A DNA stretch of 6,273 nt from Bacteroidota bacterium (GTDB lineage Bacteria > Bacteroidota > UBA10030 > UBA6906), in NCBI GenBank assembly GCA_016844425.1, contig JAERML010000101.1, forward strand, positions 1-6,273. The letters run 5' to 3'. A program made the translations under genes and the position numbers. How positions within the stretch are numbered: the first letter of the stretch is position 1; the number at the start of each line of letters is the position of its first letter. Shown one piece after another: positions 1 to 5,026 of the stretch. The notes beneath the pieces are model-generated. The model was not told the origin of the DNA, searched no databases, and worked only from the letters and a program-made list of their open reading frames with translations.

Positions 1-428
1 TGATAGAGATGTTGCATGCGGGTTTTGTCGTCAGCGGAGACGGCTGTGTGGGCAAGCAGGATTGAACAGATTGTGGATGCCGTGGATGTACAGAAACGGA
101 TGACATTCATGGCTGACGAGTTGCAGACGATTGATCGCATCGTCAGAGGATGATCCCTTCAACGAGAGAACGAGATCGCAACTCAAGGCCTTCTACCGCC
201 ATGTCCGCGGTGAGGAGAGCTTCTGCGAGTGCTGGGCCGAGGGGCTTTCGCGTTTGCACAATGGTGTGAGAAGGGTCTCCTCGTTGTTCAAGGCCCGAAC
301 ATTGATTGATGATGGAGAGAGCCGGGAAACTGCACGGGCTTGCTTTTGTGTGTGCGGCGTGTAGATTGTGGGAGAGATAGGCGAAATAGACGACATAGCG
401 TGTCGCATATCCGGGTACCTGCGCCTGC
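1..428. other. Stretch with no supported gene
   Basis: I find no convincing gene here on either strand. The most protein-like open frame is a 45-codon ATG frame at 16-153 (+), preceded by stop codons and without a Shine-Dalgarno sequence. Its product contains a plausible amphipathic stretch (RIEQIVDAVDVQKRMTF) but matches nothing I recognise. A second plus-strand frame at 131-364 and an overlapping minus-strand frame at 193-474 have arginine- and serine-rich compositions typical of chance frames. The stretch could be the decayed remains of a gene or of the neighbouring insertion sequence. It could also contain the 3' end of a gene lying outside the window. Confidence 0.5.
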
Positions 429-435
429 CTACCGG

Positions 436-467
436 TCTACGACTCTGCGAGTCGATAGACTCGTAGA
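436..467. repeat. Imperfect palindrome
   Basis: The arms tctacgactc (436-445) and gactcgtaga (458-467) are inverted copies with one mismatch in ten. Two smaller alternative hairpins nest inside: gactc-tgc-gagtc and gagtc-gata-gactc. The palindrome sits close to the end of the IS110-like fragment. It could be a structured end sequence of a mobile element or a dispersed palindrome. I see no T-run that would make it a terminator. Confidence 0.4.
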
Positions 468-503
468 GCGACACACCTGCATCCCAATCAGCAGCCGGGG
501 AGA

Positions 504-519
504 TCCCGACGTGTCGGGA
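504..519. repeat. TCCCGAC/GTCGGGA hairpin, copy 1
   Basis: The arms tcccgac (504-510) and gtcggga (513-519) are perfect inverted repeats of 7 bp separated by GT. The same arms recur at 544-560 with a different loop, so the unit is duplicated within 60 bp. No T-run follows on either strand. It looks like a small dispersed palindromic element lying within the transposase remnant frame. Confidence 0.55.
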
Positions 520-543
520 CTCCAGTTATGCAGCACGGGCTTG

Positions 544-560
544 TCCCGACTCTGTCGGGA
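544..560. repeat. TCCCGAC/GTCGGGA hairpin, copy 2
   Basis: The arms tcccgac (544-550) and gtcggga (554-560) flank the loop tct. They are identical to the arms of the copy at 504-519. A wider 6-bp inverted repeat, gttatg (525-530) and cataac (569-574), encloses this hairpin, so the RNA could form a longer branched stem. The conserved arms with a changed loop are typical of mobile or dispersed palindromes rather than of coding sequence. Confidence 0.55.
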
Positions 561-853
561 TGGCCAGTCATAACGCTTCGTGACCCTGATGCCCTTGAAT
601 GTTTCAAACGGCTGTTGTCGTGCTAAGACGTAGTAAACAATCCTGGCAAGTTCTTTGGCAACGACTGTGCGAGCAATCGTTGTGTTCGATCGTCGTTCCA
701 GATGAACGGCAAACCGCTTGATGTCGGGGTAGAACATCATTGCCTTGACGGCGGAAGCCGGGTCTGCACAAGGGTTACGAAATTTGTTCCCTGTGCCGGG
801 ACGAGGGAATCGCGAGGAGGTGCGTCCTCAGTCGAAACATTATCCGTGCATGG

Positions 854-1144
854 CTAACATACCCCGCGCTGTACCACAACCTCGCACGGTGAGGCGGGGA
901 GAATATCCACACTCCCTGCCTGAACGAACGGCTGCATAAACCGGTCGACGCTCTCCTTGCTGGCGGCCTCGAGAATCAAATACAGCGAGTGGCGCCCGTC
1001 GGCCACAGCCTCACTCTGGATAGTGATGCCGAACTGTTGTGCGCTCTCTCGTGAAAGATGCTTTAACAGCATTGATGCCATTGCCACATCCTTCGCCGGA
1101 CAGCGGTCTGCTGGATGCGTGTGATGAACCACATACAACGCCAT
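854..1144 (-). CDS. Small conserved protein of unknown function, last gene of the cysteine operon
   Basis: This 96-residue protein begins MALYVVHHTHPADRCP and ends in a terminal cysteine. It has no signal peptide or membrane segment, so it is probably cytoplasmic. Its pattern is an N-terminal beta strand, a His/Cys-rich turn (H7, H8, H10, C15), a helix rich in Met and Leu, a strand-turn-strand with ADGRHSLYLILEA, a helix (ESVDRFMQPF) and a final strand. This suggests a small ferredoxin-like or dimeric alpha/beta-barrel fold of the DUF3303/DUF4242 kind. I recall similar small proteins but no proven function. An AGGAGG Shine-Dalgarno lies 5 nt before the ATG, and the gene starts 24 nt after the moeZ stop, so it is very likely in the same transcript. 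The clustered His and Cys residues could bind a metal or carry sulfur, but that is speculation. Confidence 0.75.
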   Translation of the reverse strand: MALYVVHHTHPADRCPAKDVAMASMLLKHLSRESAQQFGITIQSEAVADGRHSLYLILEAASKESVDRFMQPFVQAGSVDILPASPCEVVVQRGVC

Positions 1145-1149
1145 GGATT

Positions 1150-1155
1150 CCTCCT
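1150..1155 (-). promoter_or_regulatory. Strong Shine-Dalgarno of the small downstream gene
   Basis: AGGAGG (minus strand) lies 5 nt before the ATG at 1144. It is one of the two strongest ribosome binding sites in the window. It fixes the start of the 96-residue gene and supports that the gene is real. Confidence 0.8.
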
Positions 1156-1168
1156 CTTTTGTTTCGTA

Positions 1169-2344
1169 CTAATATCTTGGCAAGGTCGGCTCGATCCGCG
1201 CTGCCCATGCATCAATGCCGCCAACAAGATTCCTGACCTTTGTAAATCCAACCTGGAGCAAGAATTCCACCGCCCGGGTGCTTCTCGGTCCGTGGTGGCA
1301 ATGTACAACGATTTCTTGCGCGGAATCGAGCTCGTTGACCCGCTCCGGCAAATCATTCAGCGGAATCAAGGTGCCCTTGATGTTCACGATCTGATACTCA
1401 TGTGGCTCGCGGACATCAAGCACGAGCACCTCATCACCACGGTCGAGCTTCCCCTTCAGGTCTTCAACGGTGATCTCGAACTCCCTCTCTGACTTCCCCT
1501 TCGATTGCTGCGGAGCGATGCCGCAAAATGCCTCATAATCAATCAGATGGTCGATCGTCGGATGCTCGCCGCAGATTGGACAATCGGGGTTCCTGCGCAG
1601 CTTCAACTCCCTGAAGCGCATCGCGAGCGCATCGAACAGCAGCAGACGCCCGAGTAAGGGCTCGCCGATGCCGATGATGAGCTTGATGGCTTCCGTCGCC
1701 TGTATCGTTCCCACGATTCCCGGCAACACACCAAGCACTCCACCTTCTGCGCAGCTCGGAACGAGTCCGGGTGGCGGGGGCTCGGAATACAAGCAGCGAT
1801 AACACGGGCCTTTCTCTGCGTAAAAAACTGACGCCTGACCTTCAAACCTGAAAATGCTGCCGTAGACATTGGGTTTCTTCAGGAGTACGCACACGTCATT
1901 GACAAGGTACCGGGTGGGGAAATTATCGGTCCCATCAACGACAACATCATAGTCTCGAATAACATCCAGCGCATTGTCCGACGTCAGCTGCATGTGATGG
2001 GTTTCGACCTGAACGTGCGGATTCACACCGGCGATTCGCTCCTTTGCTGATTCAATCTTCGGGCGACCAATATCGCCGGTTGAGTGGATGATCTGCCGTT
2101 GAAGATTCGACTCGTCTATAACATCAGAATCGACGACGCCGATACGTCCGACGCCTGCAGCGGCGAGATACAATGCTGCCGGTGAGCCAAGCCCACCCGC
2201 TCCGATCAGGAGGGCGCTTGCAGCCTTCAGCTTCTTCTGACCATCGAGGCCGATTTCCGGCATGATCAGATGCCGGCCGTACCGCCTGAATTCTTCCTGG
2301 GAAAGTGATATGGTTTCCTCTTGTCGACCGATCGTGGTGATCAT
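1169..2344 (-). CDS. moeZ: MoeZ-type E1-like adenylyltransferase/sulfurtransferase with C-terminal rhodanese domain
   Basis: The 391-residue protein activates the C-terminal glycine of a ubiquitin-like sulfur carrier with ATP and converts it to a thiocarboxylate. Residues about 14-270 form the ThiF/MoeB domain: RYGRHLIMPEIG near 21-32, the nucleotide loop GAGGLGSP (48-55), D72/D74, NLQRQ (80-84) and DGTDN (137-141). Four cysteines, C181/C184 and C255/C258, form the usual structural zinc site. C198 in SCAEGGVLGVLPG is the likely conserved acyl-carrying cysteine. Residues about 288-391 are a rhodanese domain with the active-site loop HCHHGPRS (C349 carries the persulfide). Domain order and length match MoeZ of mycobacteria and MOCS3/Uba4 of eukaryotes. 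The ATG overlaps the cysO stop (ATGA), and the Shine-Dalgarno lies inside the last cysO codons, so translation is coupled. CysO is the obvious partner, although such enzymes can also serve MoaD or ThiS. Confidence 0.93.
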   Translation of the reverse strand: MITTIGRQEETISLSQEEFRRYGRHLIMPEIGLDGQKKLKAASALLIGAGGLGSPAALYLAAAGVGRIGVVDSDVIDESNLQRQIIHSTGDIGRPKIESAKERIAGVNPHVQVETHHMQLTSDNALDVIRDYDVVVDGTDNFPTRYLVNDVCVLLKKPNVYGSIFRFEGQASVFYAEKGPCYRCLYSEPPPPGLVPSCAEGGVLGVLPGIVGTIQATEAIKLIIGIGEPLLGRLLLFDALAMRFRELKLRRNPDCPICGEHPTIDHLIDYEAFCGIAPQQSKGKSEREFEITVEDLKGKLDRGDEVLVLDVREPHEYQIVNIKGTLIPLNDLPERVNELDSAQEIVVHCHHGPRSTRAVEFLLQVGFTKVRNLVGGIDAWAARIEPTLPRY

Positions 2345-2622
2345 GGGCGACCTCCAGCAATCGATGGGATGATGCTCACCGTATCGGTGTCGGTGACTGC
2401 CGTGTGTTCCTTCTGCAAGTAGCGGATGTCCTCGTCATTCACATACACATTAACAAATGTACGCAACTGTCCATCTTCCGCATACAGATGACGACGCAAT
2501 GCGCCATAGGTGGTAGTAAGATGCTCAAGCAACTCTCCAACCGTTCGCCCTTCGGCCTCAACCACATCGCGCTTCCCCGTATATCCACGTAACGGCGTAG
2601 GGATCAATATTTTCGTTGCCAT
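2341..2622 (-). CDS. cysO: CysO/MoaD-type ubiquitin-like sulfur carrier ending in GGRP
   Basis: This is a 93-residue beta-grasp protein. In the CysO system its C-terminal glycine becomes a thiocarboxylate that donates sulfur to CysM. The N-terminal strand with IPTPLRGYTG, the central RTFVNVYVNDEDIR (54-67) and the end TDTVSIIPSIAGG (79-91) closely resemble M. tuberculosis CysO, including the VN-YVNDED block and the AGG end. Unusually, two residues, Arg92-Pro93, follow the diglycine G90-G91. The family normally ends at GG, so these residues would have to be removed before activation, perhaps by the JAMM peptidase encoded just upstream. The gene starts 4 nt after the mec stop, and an AAGGA sequence in the end of mec is a fair ribosome binding site. 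It overlaps moeZ by 4 nt. It could instead be a MoaD or ThiS protein, but the neighbours cysM and mec favour CysO. Confidence 0.9.
   Translation of the reverse strand: MATKILIPTPLRGYTGKRDVVEAEGRTVGELLEHLTTTYGALRRHLYAEDGQLRTFVNVYVNDEDIRYLQKEHTAVTDTDTVSIIPSIAGGRP
2350..2355 (-). promoter_or_regulatory. moeZ Shine-Dalgarno formed by the cysO Gly-Gly codons
   Basis: The two codons GGA GGT for Gly90-Gly91 of CysO form a full GGAGGT Shine-Dalgarno 5 nt before the moeZ ATG. The extra Arg-Pro codons and the overlapping TGA supply the spacer. This ties moeZ translation to cysO translation and may explain why the carrier has a two-residue tail. Confidence 0.75.
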
Positions 2623-2626
2623 GTTC

Positions 2627-3085
2627 TCATTCCTTTCTTATTTCCGAACTGTAACGAGCAGGCTCAGTATCAACCGCCAGGACTTCCTCGTCAAATGTGG
2701 AGCGGTCATCTCGCATGAGCCACGAACGGACTGATGCGGAAATTCCTTTGTCGACGGACACGATCACGTAGGAAAACCATGGTAGTGCATGGTTGAGATC
2801 GAACGAAGACGGCTGTGCCGGATGGTCGGGGTGCGAGTGATACCAACCGAGAATCTGCGTGCGTTCGTTCCGTGCGCGCTGTTCCACACTCCTGTACTCC
2901 TCCGGTGATACCAGAAACCGCCGGTTCCTCTGGCGGTCAACGGTATTGTGGATCGCGAGAACATCGTGTACGCATCGGCCCCCTTCCGTTTCCTCGCCAA
3001 AGATCACCCCGCAACATTCCTCCGGGTACGTGCGCATCGCGTGGACCTTCATTTTGTGGAGCGCCGTATGGTTCAGGCACAGCAT
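2627..3085 (-). CDS. mec: JAMM/MPN (M67) zinc metallopeptidase, Mec type
   Basis: This 152-residue cytoplasmic peptidase is predicted to hydrolyse the bond between CysO and the newly made cysteine, releasing free cysteine. The JAMM signature is complete: Glu23 in PEECCGVIFG, then GWYHSHPDHPAQPSSFD with the zinc ligands H83, H85 and D96 and the conserved S93. The length fits M. tuberculosis Mec (about 146 residues). I chose the ATG at 3085 rather than an earlier in-frame ATG at 3136. The later start follows the cysM TGA after one base (TGAAATG), and a GGGAG ribosome binding site lies 7 nt upstream, inside the last cysM codons. The earlier start would overlap cysM by 50 bp. The Arg-Pro tail of the neighbouring CysO suggests a second possible task, trimming the carrier to expose its diglycine, as QbsD does for QbsE. 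That is inference. Confidence 0.9.
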   Translation of the reverse strand: MLCLNHTALHKMKVHAMRTYPEECCGVIFGEETEGGRCVHDVLAIHNTVDRQRNRRFLVSPEEYRSVEQRARNERTQILGWYHSHPDHPAQPSSFDLNHALPWFSYVIVSVDKGISASVRSWLMRDDRSTFDEEVLAVDTEPARYSSEIRKE

Positions 3086-3086
3086 T

Positions 3087-4016
3087 TCACTGCTCCCAGA
3101 GTGGATCATGCAGGTACCGTACGCCGCTGTCGGCAAACACCGTGACGATCACACCTTCGCGCACAGTCTCCGCTACCTTTAGCACGGCAACCATCGCAGC
3201 GGCAGACGAGGCACCAGCGAGAAGCCCCTCGTCGCGCGCAAGGCGCCTCATCATTGCATACGCATCCTCCGTTGACACCATGATGTGCTCGTCGGCAAGG
3301 GTCGAATCATAAATGCCGGGTACGCGCGCTGAGGCAAGATGCTTCAAACCCTCAAGCCCATGCAACGGCATGTCTGGTTGAACGGCAATGCATGTGATGG
3401 CGGGGTTGCGCTCCTTGAGACCCCGTGCCGTCCCGACAAATGTTCCGGTAGTTCCGAGTCCGCTGATAAAATGCGTCACACGTCCACGTGTCTGCTCGAA
3501 GATCTCGACGGCCGTCGTCGTGTAATGTGCATGCCAGTTCGCCGGGTTGTTATACTGGTCAGCGTGGAAATACAGGTCCGGGTTTTGTTCCACCCTCGCT
3601 TGGACGTAACGTTGCGCCCCATCTGTACCCTCAAGCGGATCGGTATAGTTGATGTCGGCTCCATAGGCCGAGAGAATGCGTTTACGTTCGACACTCGCGT
3701 TTTCAGGAACAGCAAGATGGACACGGTACCCTAACACCGCCCCGATCATCGCGTAGGCAATCCCGGTGTTTCCGCTGGTTGCATCGATCAGGATTTTATC
3801 TCTGGTCAGTTTCCCTGTACGTTCACCCTCAAGGATTATGTTCAAAGCGGCGCGGTCCTTTACGGATCCTCCCGGGTTGTACCATTCCGCTTTGGCATAC
3901 ATGGCAACACGCGGATGCCTACTGCCAATACGCTCCAGTTTCAGCAGCGGGGTGTTGCCAATATGGGCAAGAAGCCGGCTCTCCTTGAAGGAGGGTTTCT
4001 CAGTCACACTACTCAT
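3087..4016 (-). CDS. cysM: CysM-type PLP-dependent cysteine synthase
   Basis: This 309-residue fold-type II PLP enzyme makes cysteine, or the CysO-cysteine adduct, from an activated serine and a sulfide donor. Visible motifs are IGNTPL (19-24), NPGGSVKDRA (47-56) with the PLP lysine K53, TSGNTG (80-85, substrate loop), GLGTTGT (186-192, PLP phosphate loop) and GLLAGASS (264-271). It lacks the HKIQGIGAGF segment of classical CysK. At that place it has GLEGLKHLASARVPGIYD, aligning with the CysM region of M. tuberculosis where I recall Arg220 binding O-phosphoserine. Here the aligned residue is K225. I prefer the ATG at 4016. An in-frame TTG at 4109 would add 31 unlikely residues and lies within the leader ORF. 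No Shine-Dalgarno precedes the ATG. The gene opens the operon and is followed one base later by mec. Substrate (O-phosphoserine versus O-acetylserine) cannot be settled from sequence alone. Confidence 0.92.
   Translation of the reverse strand: MSSVTEKPSFKESRLLAHIGNTPLLKLERIGSRHPRVAMYAKAEWYNPGGSVKDRAALNIILEGERTGKLTRDKILIDATSGNTGIAYAMIGAVLGYRVHLAVPENASVERKRILSAYGADINYTDPLEGTDGAQRYVQARVEQNPDLYFHADQYNNPANWHAHYTTTAVEIFEQTRGRVTHFISGLGTTGTFVGTARGLKERNPAITCIAVQPDMPLHGLEGLKHLASARVPGIYDSTLADEHIMVSTEDAYAMMRRLARDEGLLAGASSAAAMVAVLKVAETVREGVIVTVFADSGVRYLHDPLWEQ
3993..4000 (-). promoter_or_regulatory. Possible antisense partner of the leader at the cysM start
   Basis: The mRNA sequence AGAAACCC in codons 6-8 of cysM is an exact 8-nt complement of GGGTTTCT in the leader ORF (4135-4142). 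The same leader segment can instead pair over 7 nt with GAAACCC upstream (4153-4159). The two pairings are mutually exclusive, and the long-range one would tie up the region just after the cysM start codon. This is complementarity seen by eye, not a folding calculation. Confidence 0.3.
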
Positions 4017-4082
4017 TGAAGCAATCAAAGAACAAAGAAATGAGTCAAAAGACCGAACATTAGTTGGAGCAAGAATGAAGGC

Positions 4083-4113
4083 GCTGTTGATGAACGACGC
4101 GTTCAGCAACAGC
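4083..4113 (-). promoter_or_regulatory. Hairpin covering the last Cys codons and stop of the leader ORF
   Basis: On the transcript, GCTGTTG (4113 to 4107) pairs perfectly with CAACAGC (4089 to 4083). Inside, GAACG (4104 to 4100) pairs with CGTTC (4096 to 4092) around a three-base loop, with a 2x2 internal loop between the stems. The left arm contains the codons of the last two cysteines of the leader peptide, and its stop codon faces the internal loop. A ribosome that reads or stalls at these codons would melt this hairpin. Only a mixed TTCATTCTT stretch follows a few bases later, so it is a poor intrinsic terminator. It may be one arm of an attenuation switch or a pause site. Confidence 0.55.
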
Positions 4114-4192
4114 TACGACAGATGCAGCGGAGGAAGAAACCCGCCCAATGAGGGGTTTCACAACGAAGAGGTATGTGTTGAAACGATGTCAT
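4103..4192 (-). CDS. Cysteine-rich leader peptide (candidate cysteine attenuator)
   Basis: This is a 29-codon ORF directly upstream of cysM. Five of its residues are cysteine: position 11 and then C23, C25, C28 and C29 in the ending RCICRSCC-stop. An in-frame TAA 15 nt upstream (4208-4210) leaves the ATG at 4192 as the only good start. I see no Shine-Dalgarno. A cluster of cysteine codons right before the stop, placed ahead of a cysteine-biosynthesis operon, is the layout of leader peptides that sense charged tRNA-Cys by ribosome stalling. Polycysteine leader ORFs controlling cysteine genes have been described in mycobacteria. The last Cys codons lie in a hairpin stem (4083-4113), and a second inverted repeat lies in the first half of the ORF. 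The cysM ATG follows 86 nt after the leader stop. The peptide itself probably has no function beyond being translated. Confidence 0.62.
   Translation of the reverse strand: MTSFQHIPLRCETPHWAGFFLRCICRSCC
4136..4159 (-). promoter_or_regulatory. Inverted repeat inside the leader ORF
   Basis: On the transcript, GAAACCC (4159 to 4153) and GGGTTTC (4142 to 4136) form a perfect 7-bp stem with a 10-nt loop in the first half of the leader ORF. The segment TTCTTCCTCC follows. The second arm is also complementary to the start of the cysM coding region (3993-4000). The stem could therefore be an anti-structure in a switch, or a weak terminator-like pause. Confidence 0.4.
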
Positions 4193-4516
4193 GGTAAGCG
4201 CAAGTCTTTACTACTGCTATTATGTGTAACACGCGAAAGGGCTGTTTCGTTCATGTGAGAAGGTTGGCGGGTCGACACACCAGTCAAACACACAGCTGAG
4301 CTGCAGTTGTGACGTCGTTCCAATCTCTCCACCAAAAGTTCTCTTCTCGATGTATTGCTATTTGTTTTTCCATTCACGAATTTTCGGTTGGACGCTGCCC
4401 CTGGAAAATGCGGAAAGGGTGACATCTTGTTCCTCCTTCAATCGTGAGCGCTTCACTCTCTACATCAGTCAATCGGACTCCTACTTCTTCTCCATTCGAG
4501 ACCTTGAAACAAAAGA
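4193..4516. other. Divergent intergenic region
   Basis: This stretch separates the minus-strand cysteine operon from the plus-strand STAS-like gene and should contain promoters for both. On the minus strand the only promoter-like element I see is a CATAAT near 4219-4224. On the plus strand there is an AT-rich segment around 4350-4385 but no clear -35/-10 pair. An open frame at 4189-4425 (minus) has no ribosome binding site or recognisable content and I do not regard it as a gene. I see no tRNA or other RNA gene. Confidence 0.5.
4219..4224 (-). promoter_or_regulatory. Possible -10 element of the cysteine operon
   Basis: CATAAT on the minus strand lies about 27 nt upstream of the leader-ORF ATG. 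Transcription would start near 4211 with a 5' leader of roughly 20 nt before that ORF. No convincing -35 hexamer sits at the proper distance, so the call is weak. Confidence 0.25.
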
Positions 4517-4918
4517 ATGATCGACCTATCCTTCGACCCAGACGCTGATGCCGTGATCTTCCAAATCACCGGTCAGGGGGATCTGCAGGAGTACCGGGAC
4601 GCGATTGCGAAGCTACTCACACAGCCCTACTTCCATATGAATCTTAATACAATATGGGATCTACGGGAGGCGGTGGCGAGCGACCGGACGGTGGAGGATC
4701 TGCGCCTGGCCGCTTCGTTGAGCAAGCGATCCGCTCATCTGCGTGGCACCAGCTGGAAAACAGCAATCGTCGTCGCAGGCGATCTCGGATTTGGCCTTGC
4801 AAGGATGTTCGAGGTGTTTGCAGACGGCGCTCCGTACCTGCTTGGTATTTTCAGGACGATGGAAGAGGCGTGTGTGTGGATCAAGAGTCCTCTTGAGGAG
4901 AAATCGAAAAAGGGATAA
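4517..4918 (+). CDS. STAS/SpoIIAA-like small cytoplasmic protein
   Basis: This 133-residue soluble protein has no signal peptide or membrane segment. Its pattern fits the SpoIIAA-like (STAS/SEC14-type) fold: an N-terminal strand ending in ADAVIFQITG (10-19), a helix (22-36), a strand with NTIWDLREA (44-52), a helix rich in Ala/Leu (56-75), the strand-helix segment KTAIVVAGDLGFGLARMFEVF (81-101), then GIFRTMEEACVWI (110-122) and a lysine-rich tail. The RMFE and FR-EEA-W elements are typical of the family. Such proteins are thought to bind lipids or partner proteins, but I cannot name a role here. I see no serine in the position of a classical SpoIIAA phosphorylation motif that I could assign with confidence. 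The start lacks a Shine-Dalgarno sequence. The gene stands alone, divergent from the cysteine operon. Confidence 0.72.
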   Translation: MIDLSFDPDADAVIFQITGQGDLQEYRDAIAKLLTQPYFHMNLNTIWDLREAVASDRTVEDLRLAASLSKRSAHLRGTSWKTAIVVAGDLGFGLARMFEVFADGAPYLLGIFRTMEEACVWIKSPLEEKSKKG

Positions 4919-4984
4919 GTTAATGGCGGAAGCTCTGTCCGGCATGTTCCATTCTTTCCGTCCCGCGAGGTCAGAACATCGGAG

Positions 4985-5009
4985 CAGCGAGTCCGCAGAC
5001 GCGGCGCTG
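4985..5009 (+). terminator. Weak hairpin after the STAS-like gene
   Basis: Arms CAGCG (4985-4989) and CGCTG (5005-5009) enclose CCGC (4993-4996) and GCGG (5001-5004) around an AGAC loop, with a 3-nt bulge on the left side. The following GCTGTTGTTCAG is only moderately T-rich. It could end the transcript of the preceding gene but is not a textbook intrinsic terminator. Confidence 0.25.
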
Positions 5010-5026
5010 GCTGTTGTTCAGACTGC

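Larger units (their letters stand above)
429..827 (-). pseudogene. IS110-family transposase, C-terminal remnant
   Basis: The open frame from 827 down to the TAG at 429 has no proper start. It is bounded upstream by an in-frame TGA at 828-830 and another stop a few codons further. Its middle part has the arrangement of the C-terminal end of IS110/IS116-type DEDD transposases: a ...DPASAVKAMMFYPDIKRF segment, then a basic R-R-S stretch, then TIARTVVAKELARIVYYVL, the conserved alanine/arginine-rich helix before the end of these proteins. The N-terminal DEDD catalytic domain is absent, because the next gene ends at 854. The residues after about ...TFKG are partly translated from palindromic DNA (repeats at 504-519 and 544-560), so the natural C-terminus is unclear. 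This is most likely a dead fragment of an insertion element. The assignment is from motif recognition alone. Confidence 0.6.

Noticed and set aside
131..364. A plus-strand open frame of 77 codons near the left edge.
   Set aside because: No ribosome binding site, no recognisable motif, and a composition like a chance frame.
504..560. The two hairpins as Rho-independent terminators of the cysteine operon.
   Set aside because: Neither is followed by a T-run on the minus strand, and they lie about 300 bp beyond the last gene, within the transposase remnant.
1115..1492. A plus-strand open frame of 125 codons opposite the rhodanese domain.
   Set aside because: It is a mirror frame of the well-supported moeZ gene.
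3086..3136. An earlier ATG for the JAMM peptidase at 3136.
   Set aside because: It would overlap cysM by 50 bp. The ATG at 3085 has a good GGGAG site, follows the cysM stop by one base and gives the usual family length.
4017..4109. A longer cysM starting at the in-frame TTG at 4109, adding 31 residues.
   Set aside because: The TTG lies within the Cys codons of the leader ORF, has no Shine-Dalgarno, and the added residues have no counterpart in CysM/CysK proteins.
4189..4425. A minus-strand open frame of 78 codons upstream of the leader ORF.
   Set aside because: It has no recognisable protein content or ribosome binding site, and its end just overlaps the leader ORF in another frame. It is more likely promoter-region DNA.
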